From: CAZLFA01 sp964558665
GTDB taxonomy: Bacteria > Desulfobacterota > Syntrophia > Syntrophales > PHBD01
Reading direction: 5' to 3'
Length of the DNA: 64,000 bases
Assembly (NCBI GenBank): GCA_964558665.1
Contig: CAZLFA010000010.1
Location: 14,980-78,979 of the forward strand
Below, in pieces: positions 1 to 8,543 of this stretch; position 1 is the first letter of the stretch, and each line of letters starts with the position of its first letter. The position numbers were made by a program, and so were the translations under genes. The notes beneath the pieces were generated by a model. That model did not search any database. It was not told the DNA's origin and saw only the letters and a program-made list of their open reading frames with translations.

Positions 1-1661
1 TTTAACGATTGCATAATGGCGACATCGACAATGCTGCTTGGATGAACTTTGCCGCTCCCAATTTGCCCAATCAGACTTTGCTTCTTTTTTCGTCCTTTCT
101 TTTTCTCCGAAACGGGCAGTTTCTCATCGATGTCAAGAAATTCTGTCAGCTTCTCAGTCCATTGCGAAAGCAACTGCCTACGGTGCGTCAATATCAACGT
201 ATTGGTTTTTCTTTCGGCGATAAGTTTCGCAGCGATGACTGTTTTGCCGAATGCTGTAGTTGCTGAAAGAACGCCCGTGTTGTATTCAAGCATCTCGCAC
301 GTGGCGGGGATCTGTTCTTCGCGCAAGTTTCCCTTGAATGAAACATTGATGGACTTTCCCTGACAAGTATGGTCCAACCATTCAGTTTTGACACCGGCAT
401 CATCAAGCAGCTTCGCAACATCGTTTTCACAACCCCTTGGCAGGCACAGGTATCTCTCGTTTTCTTCCGAGCACGAAATCACCCGAGGTTTATCATAGGT
501 TGGCAGGCGCATCGCCTGAGCTCTGTAAAATTCTGGATTTTTAAAAGCAGCTAATCTTTTTATTGCGTTTAATCCCCCTTGAGAAATTCCCGCTTTCTTG
601 ACATAAAGCATATTAGCTTTCAGCATCTGTACTTCCTTAGGGAAATCCTTTTCGGACCATTTCCTTCTTATCGTTTCCCAAGGTTTTTCGGCTTCTTCAT
701 CATCCTGCCTGAGAACCCCTAGTTCATTTCCAGGGCTCAATTGTTGAATCAAGTCCGTGACCTCATCTTCAGCCAATCTTCTAATACCGGCGAGGAACTG
801 CCACTGGTCTTCATAGGGGCGGAAGCATTCATCCACAAAGACACTATTGCCTTTTTCTCGAGCTATTTTCTGCAGGGGAAGCGCAATCAGATTTCCGAAA
901 CCACCTTTCGGAAGCGTGTCCTGGTTCGGGAAAAAGCGGTCATAAGATTTGAATACCAATTCGTGCCTTCTGCTCATAGTGTAAGTCAACAATGCAGAGC
1001 CGAACTTTCGCGCTAAGTTTGCTGAAACAGGCCCTTCAAAGAAAAACCATGCATGTGCCCCGTTTCCAGACCGGGAACGCTCTAAAGCAAAGGGAATGCC
1101 GAATATATTACAGACCTCTCTTAAAGCGAGGGAATCTTTTTGCCAACCCTCATCGTCAAAATCGATGGCCAATAGATAACAGTTATCATTCGTAAGCAGA
1201 GGATATAGACCAGCAACTATATTTCCTCGTAAATGCGACTCGATCACCTTCTCGTCCAGAACATCATATTTCTGATGCTTGCATTCAAAGCATTTAATTG
1301 TCGGTTTTTGACAGAAACCCCTTTTCCATTCGTTCAGGCAAACCGGGCTATATCCTGTTTGATCTTTTTTATTCTGCCATCTCTTGGCATAAATATCTTC
1401 CCAACCTCTGAATAGCGACATGAAAATATGGATCTTTTCTGCTGTGTTAAGTTCTTGAAGATTTTTAGATGGCAATTCTCTCTCTTGAAGCGTCAGCGCA
1501 CTAATATCCAGAGCATGATGGTTTTCAGAGGAGTTGTGTAGATGCGATTCCGTTTCTTCTGTGATCCCTAATCGCATTCTGAGGATTTTATTTTCTTCTC
1601 TTAGAACCTTGTTCTCGGCAAGCAAGTTTAAATATTTTTTAGCTATCTCTTTAGTATTCAA
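1..1661 (-). CDS. TOTE-type archaeo-eukaryotic primase-helicase (3' end outside window)
   Basis: The reading frame is open on the minus strand from a TTG at 1661 to the left edge (553 codons) and is cut off by the window. Residues 4-31 look like a short coiled coil. A primase module follows: FRGWEDIYAKRW (84-95), a four-cysteine zinc-binding cluster (C108, C117, C124, C127), the catalytic acidic pair in LLAIDFDDE (D167, D169), the sugar/nucleotide-binding SGNGAH (198-203) and SYDRFFPNQD. This combination is that of the primase domain of TOTE conflict systems. From about residue 440 a superfamily 2 helicase starts, with Walker A SATTAFGKT (G472, K473, T474) and LILTHRRQLLSQW (motif Ia). The DExH box would lie beyond the edge. 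No in-frame ATG lies between the upstream stop (1710-1712) and the TTG; AAAGAG upstream is a weak ribosome binding site. Known members are thought to act in conflicts with mobile DNA; the role here is inferred. Confidence 0.88.
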   Translation of the reverse strand, partial: MNTKEIAKKYLNLLAENKVLREENKILRMRLGITEETESHLHNSSENHHALDISALTLQERELPSKNLQELNTAEKIHIFMSLFRGWEDIYAKRWQNKKDQTGYSPVCLNEWKRGFCQKPTIKCFECKHQKYDVLDEKVIESHLRGNIVAGLYPLLTNDNCYLLAIDFDDEGWQKDSLALREVCNIFGIPFALERSRSGNGAHAWFFFEGPVSANLARKFGSALLTYTMSRRHELVFKSYDRFFPNQDTLPKGGFGNLIALPLQKIAREKGNSVFVDECFRPYEDQWQFLAGIRRLAEDEVTDLIQQLSPGNELGVLRQDDEEAEKPWETIRRKWSEKDFPKEVQMLKANMLYVKKAGISQGGLNAIKRLAAFKNPEFYRAQAMRLPTYDKPRVISCSEENERYLCLPRGCENDVAKLLDDAGVKTEWLDHTCQGKSINVSFKGNLREEQIPATCEMLEYNTGVLSATTAFGKTVIAAKLIAERKTNTLILTHRRQLLSQWTEKLTEFLDIDEKLPVSEKKKGRKKKQSLIGQIGSGKVHPSSIVDVAIMQSL

Positions 1662-1747
1662 AGGGAAAACTCTTTTATTTTTAGATATGCTACTTACATT
1701 AGTAGAAATTTAGTTTGGATATTTTTTGCAAATAAGATTGTTGAAGT

Positions 1748-2077
1748 TTACTCGCGCACGTGAAGTGTATTTTGATTAGCAGGACGACGTGGTTGAAAGG
1801 TTATGGTCACTTCAACATCTTCATCGAGTTTGCCGAGAATCGCAATCATTCTGTCAATACTGAAACGTGATATTTTTGCGTTGCGGATGCGTGAGAATTC
1901 CGAATGTCCAACCCCCGTGAGTTTTTCAGCTTGTCGTGTTGAAAGACCGCGGGCATCAAGCGTACGTATTATCTCGGCCGCAAGAATTGCACGAGCTTGC
2001 TCCAAACCGGCATTTGGACGATCAAAATCAGAAAATACATTGCCGCTGCCACGAATCAAGTCGATCTTGTCTTTCAT
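1748..2077 (-). CDS. XRE-family antitoxin (HigA-like)
   Basis: A 109-residue protein with a helix-turn-helix at about residues 38-75 (RGLSTRQAEKLTGVGHSEFSRIRN), the arrangement of XRE-type antitoxins that pair with RelE/HigB-like toxins. It should bind the toxin and repress the operon. The start ATG at 2077 overlaps the toxin stop as ATGA, with AGGAGG in good position (AAAGGAGGTTTTAAAATG), so the two are translationally coupled. Toxin first, antitoxin second is the HigBA order. The primase-helicase gene starts 86 bases downstream on the same strand, so one transcript is possible. Confidence 0.85.
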   Translation of the reverse strand: MKDKIDLIRGSGNVFSDFDRPNAGLEQARAILAAEIIRTLDARGLSTRQAEKLTGVGHSEFSRIRNAKISRFSIDRMIAILGKLDEDVEVTITFQPRRPANQNTLHVRE

Positions 2078-2418
2078 TTTAAAACCTCCTTTAACTGCTT
2101 TAAACGTTCGCGAATGAGATCAATATCCATTTGAGGCGTCTTGATCCCGATCTTTGATTTTTTTTGGAAAGCATGAATTACCCAAATATCCCCCCCAATT
2201 TTCACGGCGTAAACAACACGAAATGCGCCCCCACGGTACCTAACCGCAATTTCAAATACGCCTCCGTCTATTCCCTTCAACGGTTTTGCGTTGTCTGACT
2301 TTTCGCCCTCTGCGGCAATTGTCAGTGCGGTCAACATGTCATGCTGTACGGCATCTGGAAAATCCTCAAAGTCCTTTCTCGCGGCTCTAATCCATGAAAT
2401 TGGCCTGGTCTTTTTCAT
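2074..2418 (-). CDS. HigB/Gp49-like toxin of a type II toxin-antitoxin pair
   Basis: A 114-residue RelE-superfamily protein. It begins with the PISWIRAARKDFEDFP motif of phage Gp49-like toxins and carries the family core: FEIAVRYRGGAFRVVYAV in the middle, then WVIHAFQKKSKIGIKTP and a C-terminal helix (DLIRERLKQL). Related proteins cleave mRNA on the ribosome. An upstream in-frame ATG at 2478 would add 20 residues (MKKRTYKQLAKWC...), but the conserved family start fits the ATG at 2418 better. Neither has a strong ribosome binding site, so the start is uncertain. Its stop overlaps the antitoxin start. Confidence 0.85.
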   Translation of the reverse strand: MKKTRPISWIRAARKDFEDFPDAVQHDMLTALTIAAEGEKSDNAKPLKGIDGGVFEIAVRYRGGAFRVVYAVKIGGDIWVIHAFQKKSKIGIKTPQMDIDLIRERLKQLKEVLK

Positions 2419-2576
2419 GGGAGCATGTTGACATATTTGACACCACTTTGCAAGCTGTTTATATGTCCTTTTTTTCATTTGCCGTTCGTTGCTGAATTAT
2501 TGCCAGGAAAGAGTGCTATTCTCATTTAATCAATCATTAATCCCCGGCCATATTGCATAAAAGTGAAGGAATTTAC

Positions 2577-2604
2577 TTGCCAAGATGGTGCATCATGCTA
2601 TAAA
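2577..2604 (+). promoter_or_regulatory. Putative sigma-70 promoter for hup
   Basis: TTGCCA at 2577-2582 and TATAAA at 2599-2604 are separated by 16 bases, about 120 bases upstream of the hup start. This is a sequence match only. Confidence 0.45.
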
Positions 2605-2634
2605 GACACATATACAATATATGCGCTGCGAATT

Positions 2635-2658
2635 TTGTTGCCGCCCATGCGGCAGCAA
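2635..2658 (+). other. Hairpin in the hup leader
   Basis: TTGTTGCCGC (2635-2644) and GCGGCAGCAA (2649-2658) pair around a CCAT loop, with one G-T wobble. It sits between the proposed hup promoter and the gene, so it would be transcribed in the leader. It could instead be a terminator remnant, but no T-run follows. Confidence 0.35.
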
Positions 2659-2726
2659 GACCGTCCGACGCAACAATGAATATTGGGTAGGACCTAAACT
2701 AATAATTAAGGAGGATTTAAAACCAG

Positions 2727-2999
2727 ATGACCAAAGCAGAATTCATCGAGGCATTGGCCAAAAAGACAGCTACATCGAAGGCAGCGGCGGGAAAATCATT
2801 GGATGCAGTATTTGAATTGATCACAGCAAACCTCAAGAAGGGAAACAAGGTTCCTTTTGTAGGCTTCGGCACATTCTCGGTTTCAAAGAGAGCGGCCCGT
2901 AAAGGCAAGAACCCCAGGACCGGCGAAGTAATCAAGATTGCTGCGAAGAAGGTTCCGAAATTTGCAGCAGGCGCCAAACTGAAGAGTGCAATAAAATAG
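2727..2999 (+). CDS. hup: HU-family nucleoid DNA-binding protein
   Basis: A 90-residue protein of full HU length. The family signature GFGTFSVSKRAARKGKNPRTGE lies at about residues 46-68, with the DNA-bending arm (RNPxTGE-type) intact. The N-terminal helices (MTKAEFIEALAKKT...) are typical. It bends and compacts DNA as a dimer. AAGGAGG at 2709-2715 precedes the ATG with good spacing. It is a single-gene unit with its own terminator. Confidence 0.96.
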   Translation: MTKAEFIEALAKKTATSKAAAGKSLDAVFELITANLKKGNKVPFVGFGTFSVSKRAARKGKNPRTGEVIKIAAKKVPKFAAGAKLKSAIK

Positions 3000-3028
3000 A
3001 TTGAAGGTACCTACCCAAGACTCAACGC

Positions 3029-3050
3029 AAAGCCCGGGAAACCGGGCTTT
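3029..3050 (+). terminator. Rho-independent-like terminator after hup
   Basis: AAAGCCCGG and CCGGGCTTT form a perfect 9-bp stem around a GAAA tetraloop, 30 bases after the hup stop. The T-run is short (TTT then CG), so efficiency is uncertain. Confidence 0.7.
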
Positions 3051-3192
3051 CGCGCATTAACCTGTCCGAACGACGATCTCCCTAACAGCAAGCCGGGGAA
3101 ACAAACCGTTCAGCAATCAGATTTTCTCATCCCTGAGTTATGAAAACTTTGCATGATTCGCATAAAGGGCCTTCTTCGCAAAGCGATCCTGC

Positions 3193-3786
3193 TTAACGTG
3201 CTTTTTTCTCCATCTCATGGATCGTCGCGGCAATACCGACGCTCATTTTCCCCAGTGCGCGGCTGTGTGCAGCGGCAATGGCAACGTAATCCGAACCCTG
3301 CACAGGCTCTGAAACAGTAGTGCGGTTTCTTTGCGTTTGACCGTCTTTCACGGTGCTTACCGTCCATAAGGCGTCAAGCGTTGCCGCTTTATTCAATTCC
3401 GAATCAAACCGCATGACATCAATTATGACGCGATATGATGCATCCGCCGCCGTCGACGTCGGGAAGACAGTCACCCGCGGAGTGCCAAGCAGCAAGGTAA
3501 GATTCGCGGCCACAACCCGTGCAATGTCCCCCTTAAGCGGTGAGGCCCAACGATCAAATTCGCTAATGAAAACCTGATTCGGCCCTGTTTGAACGACGAT
3601 CTGCAATCTGTCAACAGCAGCAGGCACAGAGACGGGGCCTACCGAGACGGCACAGCCTGCTGTCTGTTCCGCCGCAGGCGCCGCTGTCGGGTTCAATGTG
3701 TAGAAACGGGACGGCGAAGAAGCGCACCCGGTAACTGTAACAAAAGCCAGACAGGAAATGATGATAGTGGCGGTGAGTCGTTTCAT
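3193..3786 (-). CDS. pqiC: PqiC-like outer-membrane lipoprotein (ABC-type transport auxiliary family)
   Basis: A 197-residue lipoprotein with signal peptide and lipobox VTGC (Cys about 21), followed by SRFYTLNP, the hallmark opening of the PqiC/YmbA (DUF330) family. It is expected to sit in the outer membrane and receive the PqiB tunnel, completing an intermembrane lipid-transport route. Its ATG overlaps the pqiB stop (ATGA at 3786-3783). It is the last gene of the leftward operon. Confidence 0.87.
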   Translation of the reverse strand: MKRLTATIIISCLAFVTVTGCASSPSRFYTLNPTAAPAAEQTAGCAVSVGPVSVPAAVDRLQIVVQTGPNQVFISEFDRWASPLKGDIARVVAANLTLLLGTPRVTVFPTSTAADASYRVIIDVMRFDSELNKAATLDALWTVSTVKDGQTQRNRTTVSEPVQGSDYVAIAAAHSRALGKMSVGIAATIHEMEKKAR

Positions 3787-5408
3787 TTTAATCCCTCCTG
3801 CTTTTTCCCCCGAATCAGGGCTTCGGGGTTTCTATCCAGATAATCGACAAGTCCGTTGATGGCCTGAGCCGCCTTTTTAACCTCCTGAAGAGTTTCCCGC
3901 ATCTCCTGCTGCGTGGGCGCATCCTTGCCTACCAGGTTGGCATCGGTGCTTTTCAGGACACGCTTCAGGTCGCCCAGGGTTGCTTTCACTTCAGGAAGCG
4001 TTTCTCCATCGACTCGTTTTAGCAGCACTTCAAGTGTTACAAGCAGTTTTTTGAAGTCAGCGCCGATTCCATCCAGCGGCATTCTATCTATCCTGCTAAG
4101 GATATTGTGAATCTTCGTCTCAATATCCTGCATGCCGCTCGGAACCACCGGCAGCTCCACGGGAGACTTCGTCCAGTCGATTTTCACTTTGGGCATATTC
4201 GGGAAGTTTTCAAAGGCCACATAACGCTGCCCTGTCATGATATTTCCACTCCGCAGTTGAGCTCTCATTCCCCGGTCAACAGACTTTTGAACAAAATCAT
4301 GGCGCTCCTTTTTGGTATGTTCTCTGGTTTCCAGATTCGAAAACTTCTTTGCATATGCCATCGTTCGTTTGGGATAGATTACAATGTCAACACGCGGCCT
4401 GACGGTATTGGTCTTCGGGTCATATTCTAGACCAACGGAGGTAACCTCACCTATAGGCAAACCAAGCAGCAAAACCTGTGCGCCGACGTTGAGGCCGCGC
4501 AGTGTTTCGTTGAAATACAGGACGTATGGAGTGGAAACCGTCTCCGTCTTCGAAAGAGCTTCATTGCGGCTGTTGTAAAGTGCAAATACCGTTTTCTCAC
4601 TGGCCAGCTTCGCATCATCGACCATGGGCGGTGTCTCAAAGGCGATTCCCCCTATCATCATCGACAGCACCGACTGCGTATTCATGCTAAACCCTTCCGC
4701 TCCCAGGGTTACGTCAATACCGCTCGCCTCCCAGAAACGCGTGTGATCGGTGACATATTTGTCGTAAGGTGTATTCACAAAGATTTTGATGGAAATGGTT
4801 TTGCCGTCCTCTGCAAGATCATAACCGGTAACCTGTCCCACGTTGAGGCGCCGATAGTATATCGGGGTCCCGATTCCCACCGATCCGAGATCTTCGGCCT
4901 GGAGAGTAAAGGAATGTCCTGGCTGGTCAATGGTGATGGTCGGCGGCACATCACGCCCGATGAATTCATGCTTTGCCTGCCTCGATTTTCCCTTTTTGAG
5001 CCCGATAAAGTTTCCGGTCAGCAGCGTACCGATACCGGAGACACCACTCATGGTGACGCGCGGCTGTTCGACCCAGAACTCGGCATCCTCGACGATCAGT
5101 CCCTCTGCGCTCTTTTCTATCTTGGCTGTCACCACAACCTTGGTATAATCCTTCGACAGCTTCACCGTCTTTACTTTGCCGATGTTGACATTCTTATACT
5201 TGATAAGAGTATTCCCCTCTTCTATTCCTTCGGCCACCTTAAAGACGATGGTGATTGTCGGACCTTCACTGATTATTTTCTGGACTGCGATCCCAAGAGC
5301 CACTACAGCCGCTACAATGGGAATAATCCATACTACCGATAAGCGCATTCGTTTCTTTTTCACGACGGTGGCCTGCGGAATACTGTTGATATCGTCGTGG
5401 TCACTCAT
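3783..5408 (-). CDS. pqiB: PqiB-like MCE-domain intermembrane transport protein
   Basis: A 541-residue protein, close to the 546 residues of E. coli PqiB. One N-terminal transmembrane helix (about 21-43, LSVVWIIPIVAAVVALGIAV) is followed by three MCE repeats (GNTLIKYKNVNIGKVKTV; GTPIYYRRLNVGQVTGY; GAQVLLLGLPIGEVTSV) and a C-terminal helical region. PqiB multimers form a tunnel across the periplasm for lipids. The ATG at 5408 is chosen because GGGAGGA lies just upstream; a longer frame to 5471 lacks such a site. It overlaps the end of the second pqiA gene by 8 bases. Confidence 0.93.
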   Translation of the reverse strand: MSDHDDINSIPQATVVKKKRMRLSVVWIIPIVAAVVALGIAVQKIISEGPTITIVFKVAEGIEEGNTLIKYKNVNIGKVKTVKLSKDYTKVVVTAKIEKSAEGLIVEDAEFWVEQPRVTMSGVSGIGTLLTGNFIGLKKGKSRQAKHEFIGRDVPPTITIDQPGHSFTLQAEDLGSVGIGTPIYYRRLNVGQVTGYDLAEDGKTISIKIFVNTPYDKYVTDHTRFWEASGIDVTLGAEGFSMNTQSVLSMMIGGIAFETPPMVDDAKLASEKTVFALYNSRNEALSKTETVSTPYVLYFNETLRGLNVGAQVLLLGLPIGEVTSVGLEYDPKTNTVRPRVDIVIYPKRTMAYAKKFSNLETREHTKKERHDFVQKSVDRGMRAQLRSGNIMTGQRYVAFENFPNMPKVKIDWTKSPVELPVVPSGMQDIETKIHNILSRIDRMPLDGIGADFKKLLVTLEVLLKRVDGETLPEVKATLGDLKRVLKSTDANLVGKDAPTQQEMRETLQEVKKAAQAINGLVDYLDRNPEALIRGKKQEGLK

Positions 5409-6042
5409 TTTCGTCCTCCCTGAAATTATTGGAGTCCCATATAAGGCGCGGGTCGAATGTTTCGGCCGCAATCATGGTCAGCACGACAACTGCCGCAAAA
5501 AAAATAACACCGGCACCCGGTTTTACAGACATGAGCGGCTTTAGCTGGATAAGGGCAACAACAAATGTAACGACAAAGACGTCGAGCATCGACCATCGTC
5601 CCACAATCTCCAAAAGCCGATAGAGCCTGGCCCTTTCCTGCTGACCCTGGATCGAACGTCTCTTAACTGTAATCAGCAAATACGACAAAGCGATTATTTT
5701 TGCCATGGGAATTACAACACTCGCAATCAGCACAATCAGAGCAAGAGGCCATGAACCGCTTGTATAAAGTTTGACGGCGCCGTTCATAATTGTGTCCAGC
5801 TCGGTGGATGTCACTGTTGTCGTTATCATGACCGGCATCAGGTTTGCGGGAATATAGCAAATGCCGGCGGCGATAATGAAAGCCCAGGTGCGCTGGATTG
5901 CATTATGCCGCCGAAGGGCAAGCTTCTCACCGCAACGCGGGCAGTGCCCCGGGTTGTTAACAAAGGCGGGCTTTGTCAGGAGACCGCAGGTCTCACATGA
6001 AACAAATCCCATCGCCATGCCTGTCATATTGTCCTTATTCAT
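5401..6042 (-). CDS. pqiA: PqiA-like inner-membrane protein, second half
   Basis: A 213-residue protein with an N-terminal zinc ribbon (CETC at about 16-19, CPRC at about 34-37) and four predicted membrane helices, matching one half of the duplicated 417-residue PqiA of E. coli. It should be an inner-membrane partner of PqiB. Its stop lies inside the pqiB start region and it begins 44 bases after the first pqiA gene. The two halves are separate genes here. Confidence 0.88.
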   Translation of the reverse strand: MNKDNMTGMAMGFVSCETCGLLTKPAFVNNPGHCPRCGEKLALRRHNAIQRTWAFIIAAGICYIPANLMPVMITTTVTSTELDTIMNGAVKLYTSGSWPLALIVLIASVVIPMAKIIALSYLLITVKRRSIQGQQERARLYRLLEIVGRWSMLDVFVVTFVVALIQLKPLMSVKPGAGVIFFAAVVVLTMIAAETFDPRLIWDSNNFREDENE

Positions 6043-6086
6043 TGCTGGTTCATCACTTTATAGGGCAATTCGGCCACTGCCGGCTA

Positions 6087-6713
6087 TTACGCTGACTCAT
6101 CATCGACCCACCTTATTCGCGCCCAGGTTTCCTGCTGATCGAAACTGATCGTCATGGCCGTAACAAGAACAATGAGCGCACCGACGGCATACATCCCGAT
6201 ACCGGGAACCACTGTTGCCAGATCAGCTATCTTGACCAGGGCAACCAGGATACCGAGCATCATCACCTCGACCATGGCCCACGGCTTGTTCAACATCAGC
6301 ATCTGCATCATCTTGCCTGTCCACACAGGCGCCGGAGGACGCCTGACGGCAATAAGCACTACCAGCATAAATGTTATATGAACAGTTGGCGCGATGATGA
6401 CGCAGAATGCCACAAGCAGAGAAGTTATGTCATCCCCCTGCCTCCACATTTCCAGCACTCCGCCGAGGATAGTCGTGCTTGCGTGGCGCCCGACTGCCGA
6501 AAGTCCCATCAGAGACTCTACGTTGGCTATTACAAGGACAATCGCCGCGGCAATAGTGAGCGCCAATGTACGATCCAGTGAATCGGTTTTGCCGAAGGCC
6601 GTCTTGCAGCCACAGCGCGGGCAGAGCGCTTTGCCCCCCGGAGGAAGCGCCGGGATGCGTTGCAAAAGGTCGCATTCAGGACAGGCAATGATATCTTCAA
6701 CAATGGCTGGCAT
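6087..6713 (-). CDS. pqiA: PqiA-like inner-membrane protein, first half
   Basis: A 208-residue protein with CPEC (about 12-15) and CPRC (about 32-35) zinc-ribbon motifs, then four membrane helices, homologous in layout to the following gene. First gene of the pqi operon; GGAG lies about a dozen bases before the ATG. In E. coli the two zinc-ribbon/membrane units form one polypeptide. It probably dimerises with the second PqiA protein. Confidence 0.87.
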   Translation of the reverse strand: MPAIVEDIIACPECDLLQRIPALPPGGKALCPRCGCKTAFGKTDSLDRTLALTIAAAIVLVIANVESLMGLSAVGRHASTTILGGVLEMWRQGDDITSLLVAFCVIIAPTVHITFMLVVLIAVRRPPAPVWTGKMMQMLMLNKPWAMVEVMMLGILVALVKIADLATVVPGIGMYAVGALIVLVTAMTISFDQQETWARIRWVDDESA

Positions 6714-6902
6714 CGGGTTTATTCACTCCGCACGGCAACTTTAGTCTGCGCGTATCTACAGTTTCAGCAAGCGGGAACTATTGCCTGGATTACGCGCGTC
6801 TTTTACATTTACCATAATACACTGTATGTTCCCAGCCCTTCTTTTCCCCGGACCCGGATCAAGGAGAAGAGGCAAAGCAGCCGCTTGATAAAGGATGGAA
6901 AT

Positions 6903-6940
6903 AAAAAAAGGGTTGCATATCATATACGCAACCCCTTTTT
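6903..6940 (-). terminator. Terminator downstream of the 6961-7167 gene
   Basis: GGGTTGC (6910-6916) pairs with GCAACCC (6928-6934), flanked by A- and T-runs on both sides, so it can act in either direction. Read leftward it ends the small gene at 6961 and shields the pqi operon from readthrough. Confidence 0.75.
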
Positions 6941-6960
6941 ATCCCGATAAAGGCTTTTAA

Positions 6961-7167
6961 TTATCTTCTGTCCTGGACTCTCTTTACAGCGCCGCTTTCT
7001 ATGAGATCCTGAAGCGTCTGCAGCAAAGCGCGTTCCTGAGGATCTATTCTGTCGTCTTCACTTGCAATGTGGAGTATCTTTTCATATTCGAGCACGGTTA
7101 TTTCATGATCTTCGATCGCCTTGTCGATCATCTCTTTCAATTTACTCGCTGAACTGCTTAATGCCAT
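6961..7167 (-). CDS. Small conserved-looking acidic helical protein, function unknown
   Basis: 68 residues, almost all predicted helix, rich in acidic residues (EMIDKAIEDHEITVLEYEKILHI, then ASEDDRIDPQERALLQTLQDLI). The composition and the DDRIDPQE turn are faintly like TerB-type or EF-hand-like helical modules, but I cannot assign a family. GGGAGGA in good position supports the ATG, and a clean terminator follows, so it is likely a real single-gene unit. Confidence 0.65.
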   Translation of the reverse strand: MALSSSASKLKEMIDKAIEDHEITVLEYEKILHIASEDDRIDPQERALLQTLQDLIESGAVKRVQDRR

Positions 7168-7278
7168 ATAATGTCCTCCCTGTTCGTCGTCTTATTGATT
7201 TTGCAGGATGGTTTCTTACAGCAAGGAGGCAGGTATTGTCAAGAATTAGCTCGTTTTCGTCCGGAGTTTCCAGAGGCC

Positions 7279-8346
7279 TCAGACACTGAAACGTATGCTC
7301 AGTATATCCCCGTCCTGCACGACATAATCCTTGCCCTCAAGACGGAAATGCCCCATTTCTTTAATTTTTTTCTCCGATCCGCATGAGACAAGCTCGTCAT
7401 AAGTGAAACATTCCGCTCGTATGAATCCTCTTGCCAGATCGGAATGAATAGCGCCGGCGGCGTTAACCGCTGTATCTCCACCGTGAATGCTCCATGCCCT
7501 GACTTCATCTTTCCCGACTGTAAAGAAGCTGATATAGCCGAGCGTCCGGAATGCAAACTGTGTCAATCTTTCCCGAGCAGATTGCCTGATGCCCATGTCC
7601 TGCATAAACAGCGCCGCTTCATCGTCGTCAAGGCGTGACAATTCCATTTCAAAACGGCCGGCGAATTCTATTACACTGCCGTTCAATTCAATCTGGCTTA
7701 CTATGGTCGTGTTTTTTCCAAAGCACTTTTCTTCCGAATTAAGAATTATCAACAGCGGCTTTTTCGTGAGAAACTGAAACCCCCTGATCAGTTTTGCTTC
7801 ATCATCATCAAAAGTCAAATTCCTGATCGGCTGACTGTTATCGAGCTGTTCTTTGATTCGCCTGAGCACCTTTTCTTCGGCCATAATGAGTGGCGTCTTC
7901 TGACCTCTCTTGATCGACCATTCAATCTTTTCCAGCCGTCCCTCCGCAAGGACAAGATCGGCAAGCAACAGCTCTGTATTGATCTCGTCAATATCGCGCA
8001 GAGGAGTAGGCTCTCCCAGCAATTCGTCTTCAAAGTTCCGCACGACAAGCCCCAGCGCATCCGTTCCCTTTATCCAGCCGATGGCATTACCGGAAAAAAG
8101 CCCCGTTTTTGCGGCGCCTTCCTTGAGACCAGGAAAATCTATCATTTCGATATTAGCTGTGGTTACCTTCTTTGGTTGATACATCTCGGCAAGATTTTTC
8201 AAGCGGATATCATCCACTGAAACCATAGCCATATGCGGTTCAGCCTTGACATCGGAATACGATGCAACAGGCGCCTCCATTTTTGTAAGGGCGTTAAATA
8301 TAGTCGTTTTGCCGGAGTTGGGCAAACCGATCAATCCTATCTTCAT
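7279..8346 (-). CDS. ychF: YchF/OLA1-like GTPase with TGS domain
   Basis: 355 residues (E. coli YchF 363). P-loop GLPNSGKTT (about 6-14), G3 DFPGLKEGA, and the family-specific NxxE nucleotide-specificity motif in ILNSEE that allows ATP use. The C-terminal TGS domain ends with the expected EGKDYVVQDGDILSIRFSV. The ATG at 8346 opens directly on MKIGLIGLPNSGKTT, with GGAG upstream; the longer frame to 8457 is leader. YchF proteins bind ribosomes and respond to stress. The switch region is more divergent than in enterobacterial YchF. Confidence 0.9.
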   Translation of the reverse strand: MKIGLIGLPNSGKTTIFNALTKMEAPVASYSDVKAEPHMAMVSVDDIRLKNLAEMYQPKKVTTANIEMIDFPGLKEGAAKTGLFSGNAIGWIKGTDALGLVVRNFEDELLGEPTPLRDIDEINTELLLADLVLAEGRLEKIEWSIKRGQKTPLIMAEEKVLRRIKEQLDNSQPIRNLTFDDDEAKLIRGFQFLTKKPLLIILNSEEKCFGKNTTIVSQIELNGSVIEFAGRFEMELSRLDDDEAALFMQDMGIRQSARERLTQFAFRTLGYISFFTVGKDEVRAWSIHGGDTAVNAAGAIHSDLARGFIRAECFTYDELVSCGSEKKIKEMGHFRLEGKDYVVQDGDILSIRFSV

Positions 8347-8392
8347 AACAGCAACATCTCCTTCACCGACAAATTGTTCTAAAAGGGTCGGG

Positions 8393-8421
8393 AACATATG
8401 GCTTTGAAAACAAAATGTCAA
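8393..8421 (-). promoter_or_regulatory. Putative sigma-70 promoter for ychF
   Basis: On the minus strand TTGACA (8421-8416) and TATGTT (8398-8393) are separated by exactly 17 bases, about 45 bases upstream of the ATG at 8346. Confidence 0.6.
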
Positions 8422-8479
8422 GGAAAAAGGCCAAATGCCACAATAGCCGTATTGCAATAAATGCGTTTTATCGCCGGTG

Positions 8480-8497
8480 TTTCCGGATGGACACTAA
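8480..8497 (-). repeat. Family B intergenic repeat, half element
   Basis: The minus strand reads TTAGTGTCCATCCGGAAA. The same motif, with small changes, recurs at 24704-24724, 34751-34764, 35476-35535 (both arms) and 42386-42411 (both arms). Confidence 0.5.
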
Positions 8498-8543
8498 TTT
8501 GTTATAATCAACTGCAAGCAGAATAATGACAGGAGAAAATCAC

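Noticed and set aside
741..1016. Rightward open frames over 1-1660
   Set aside because: They are antisense to the long leftward primase-helicase frame with recognisable motifs and share no family signature.
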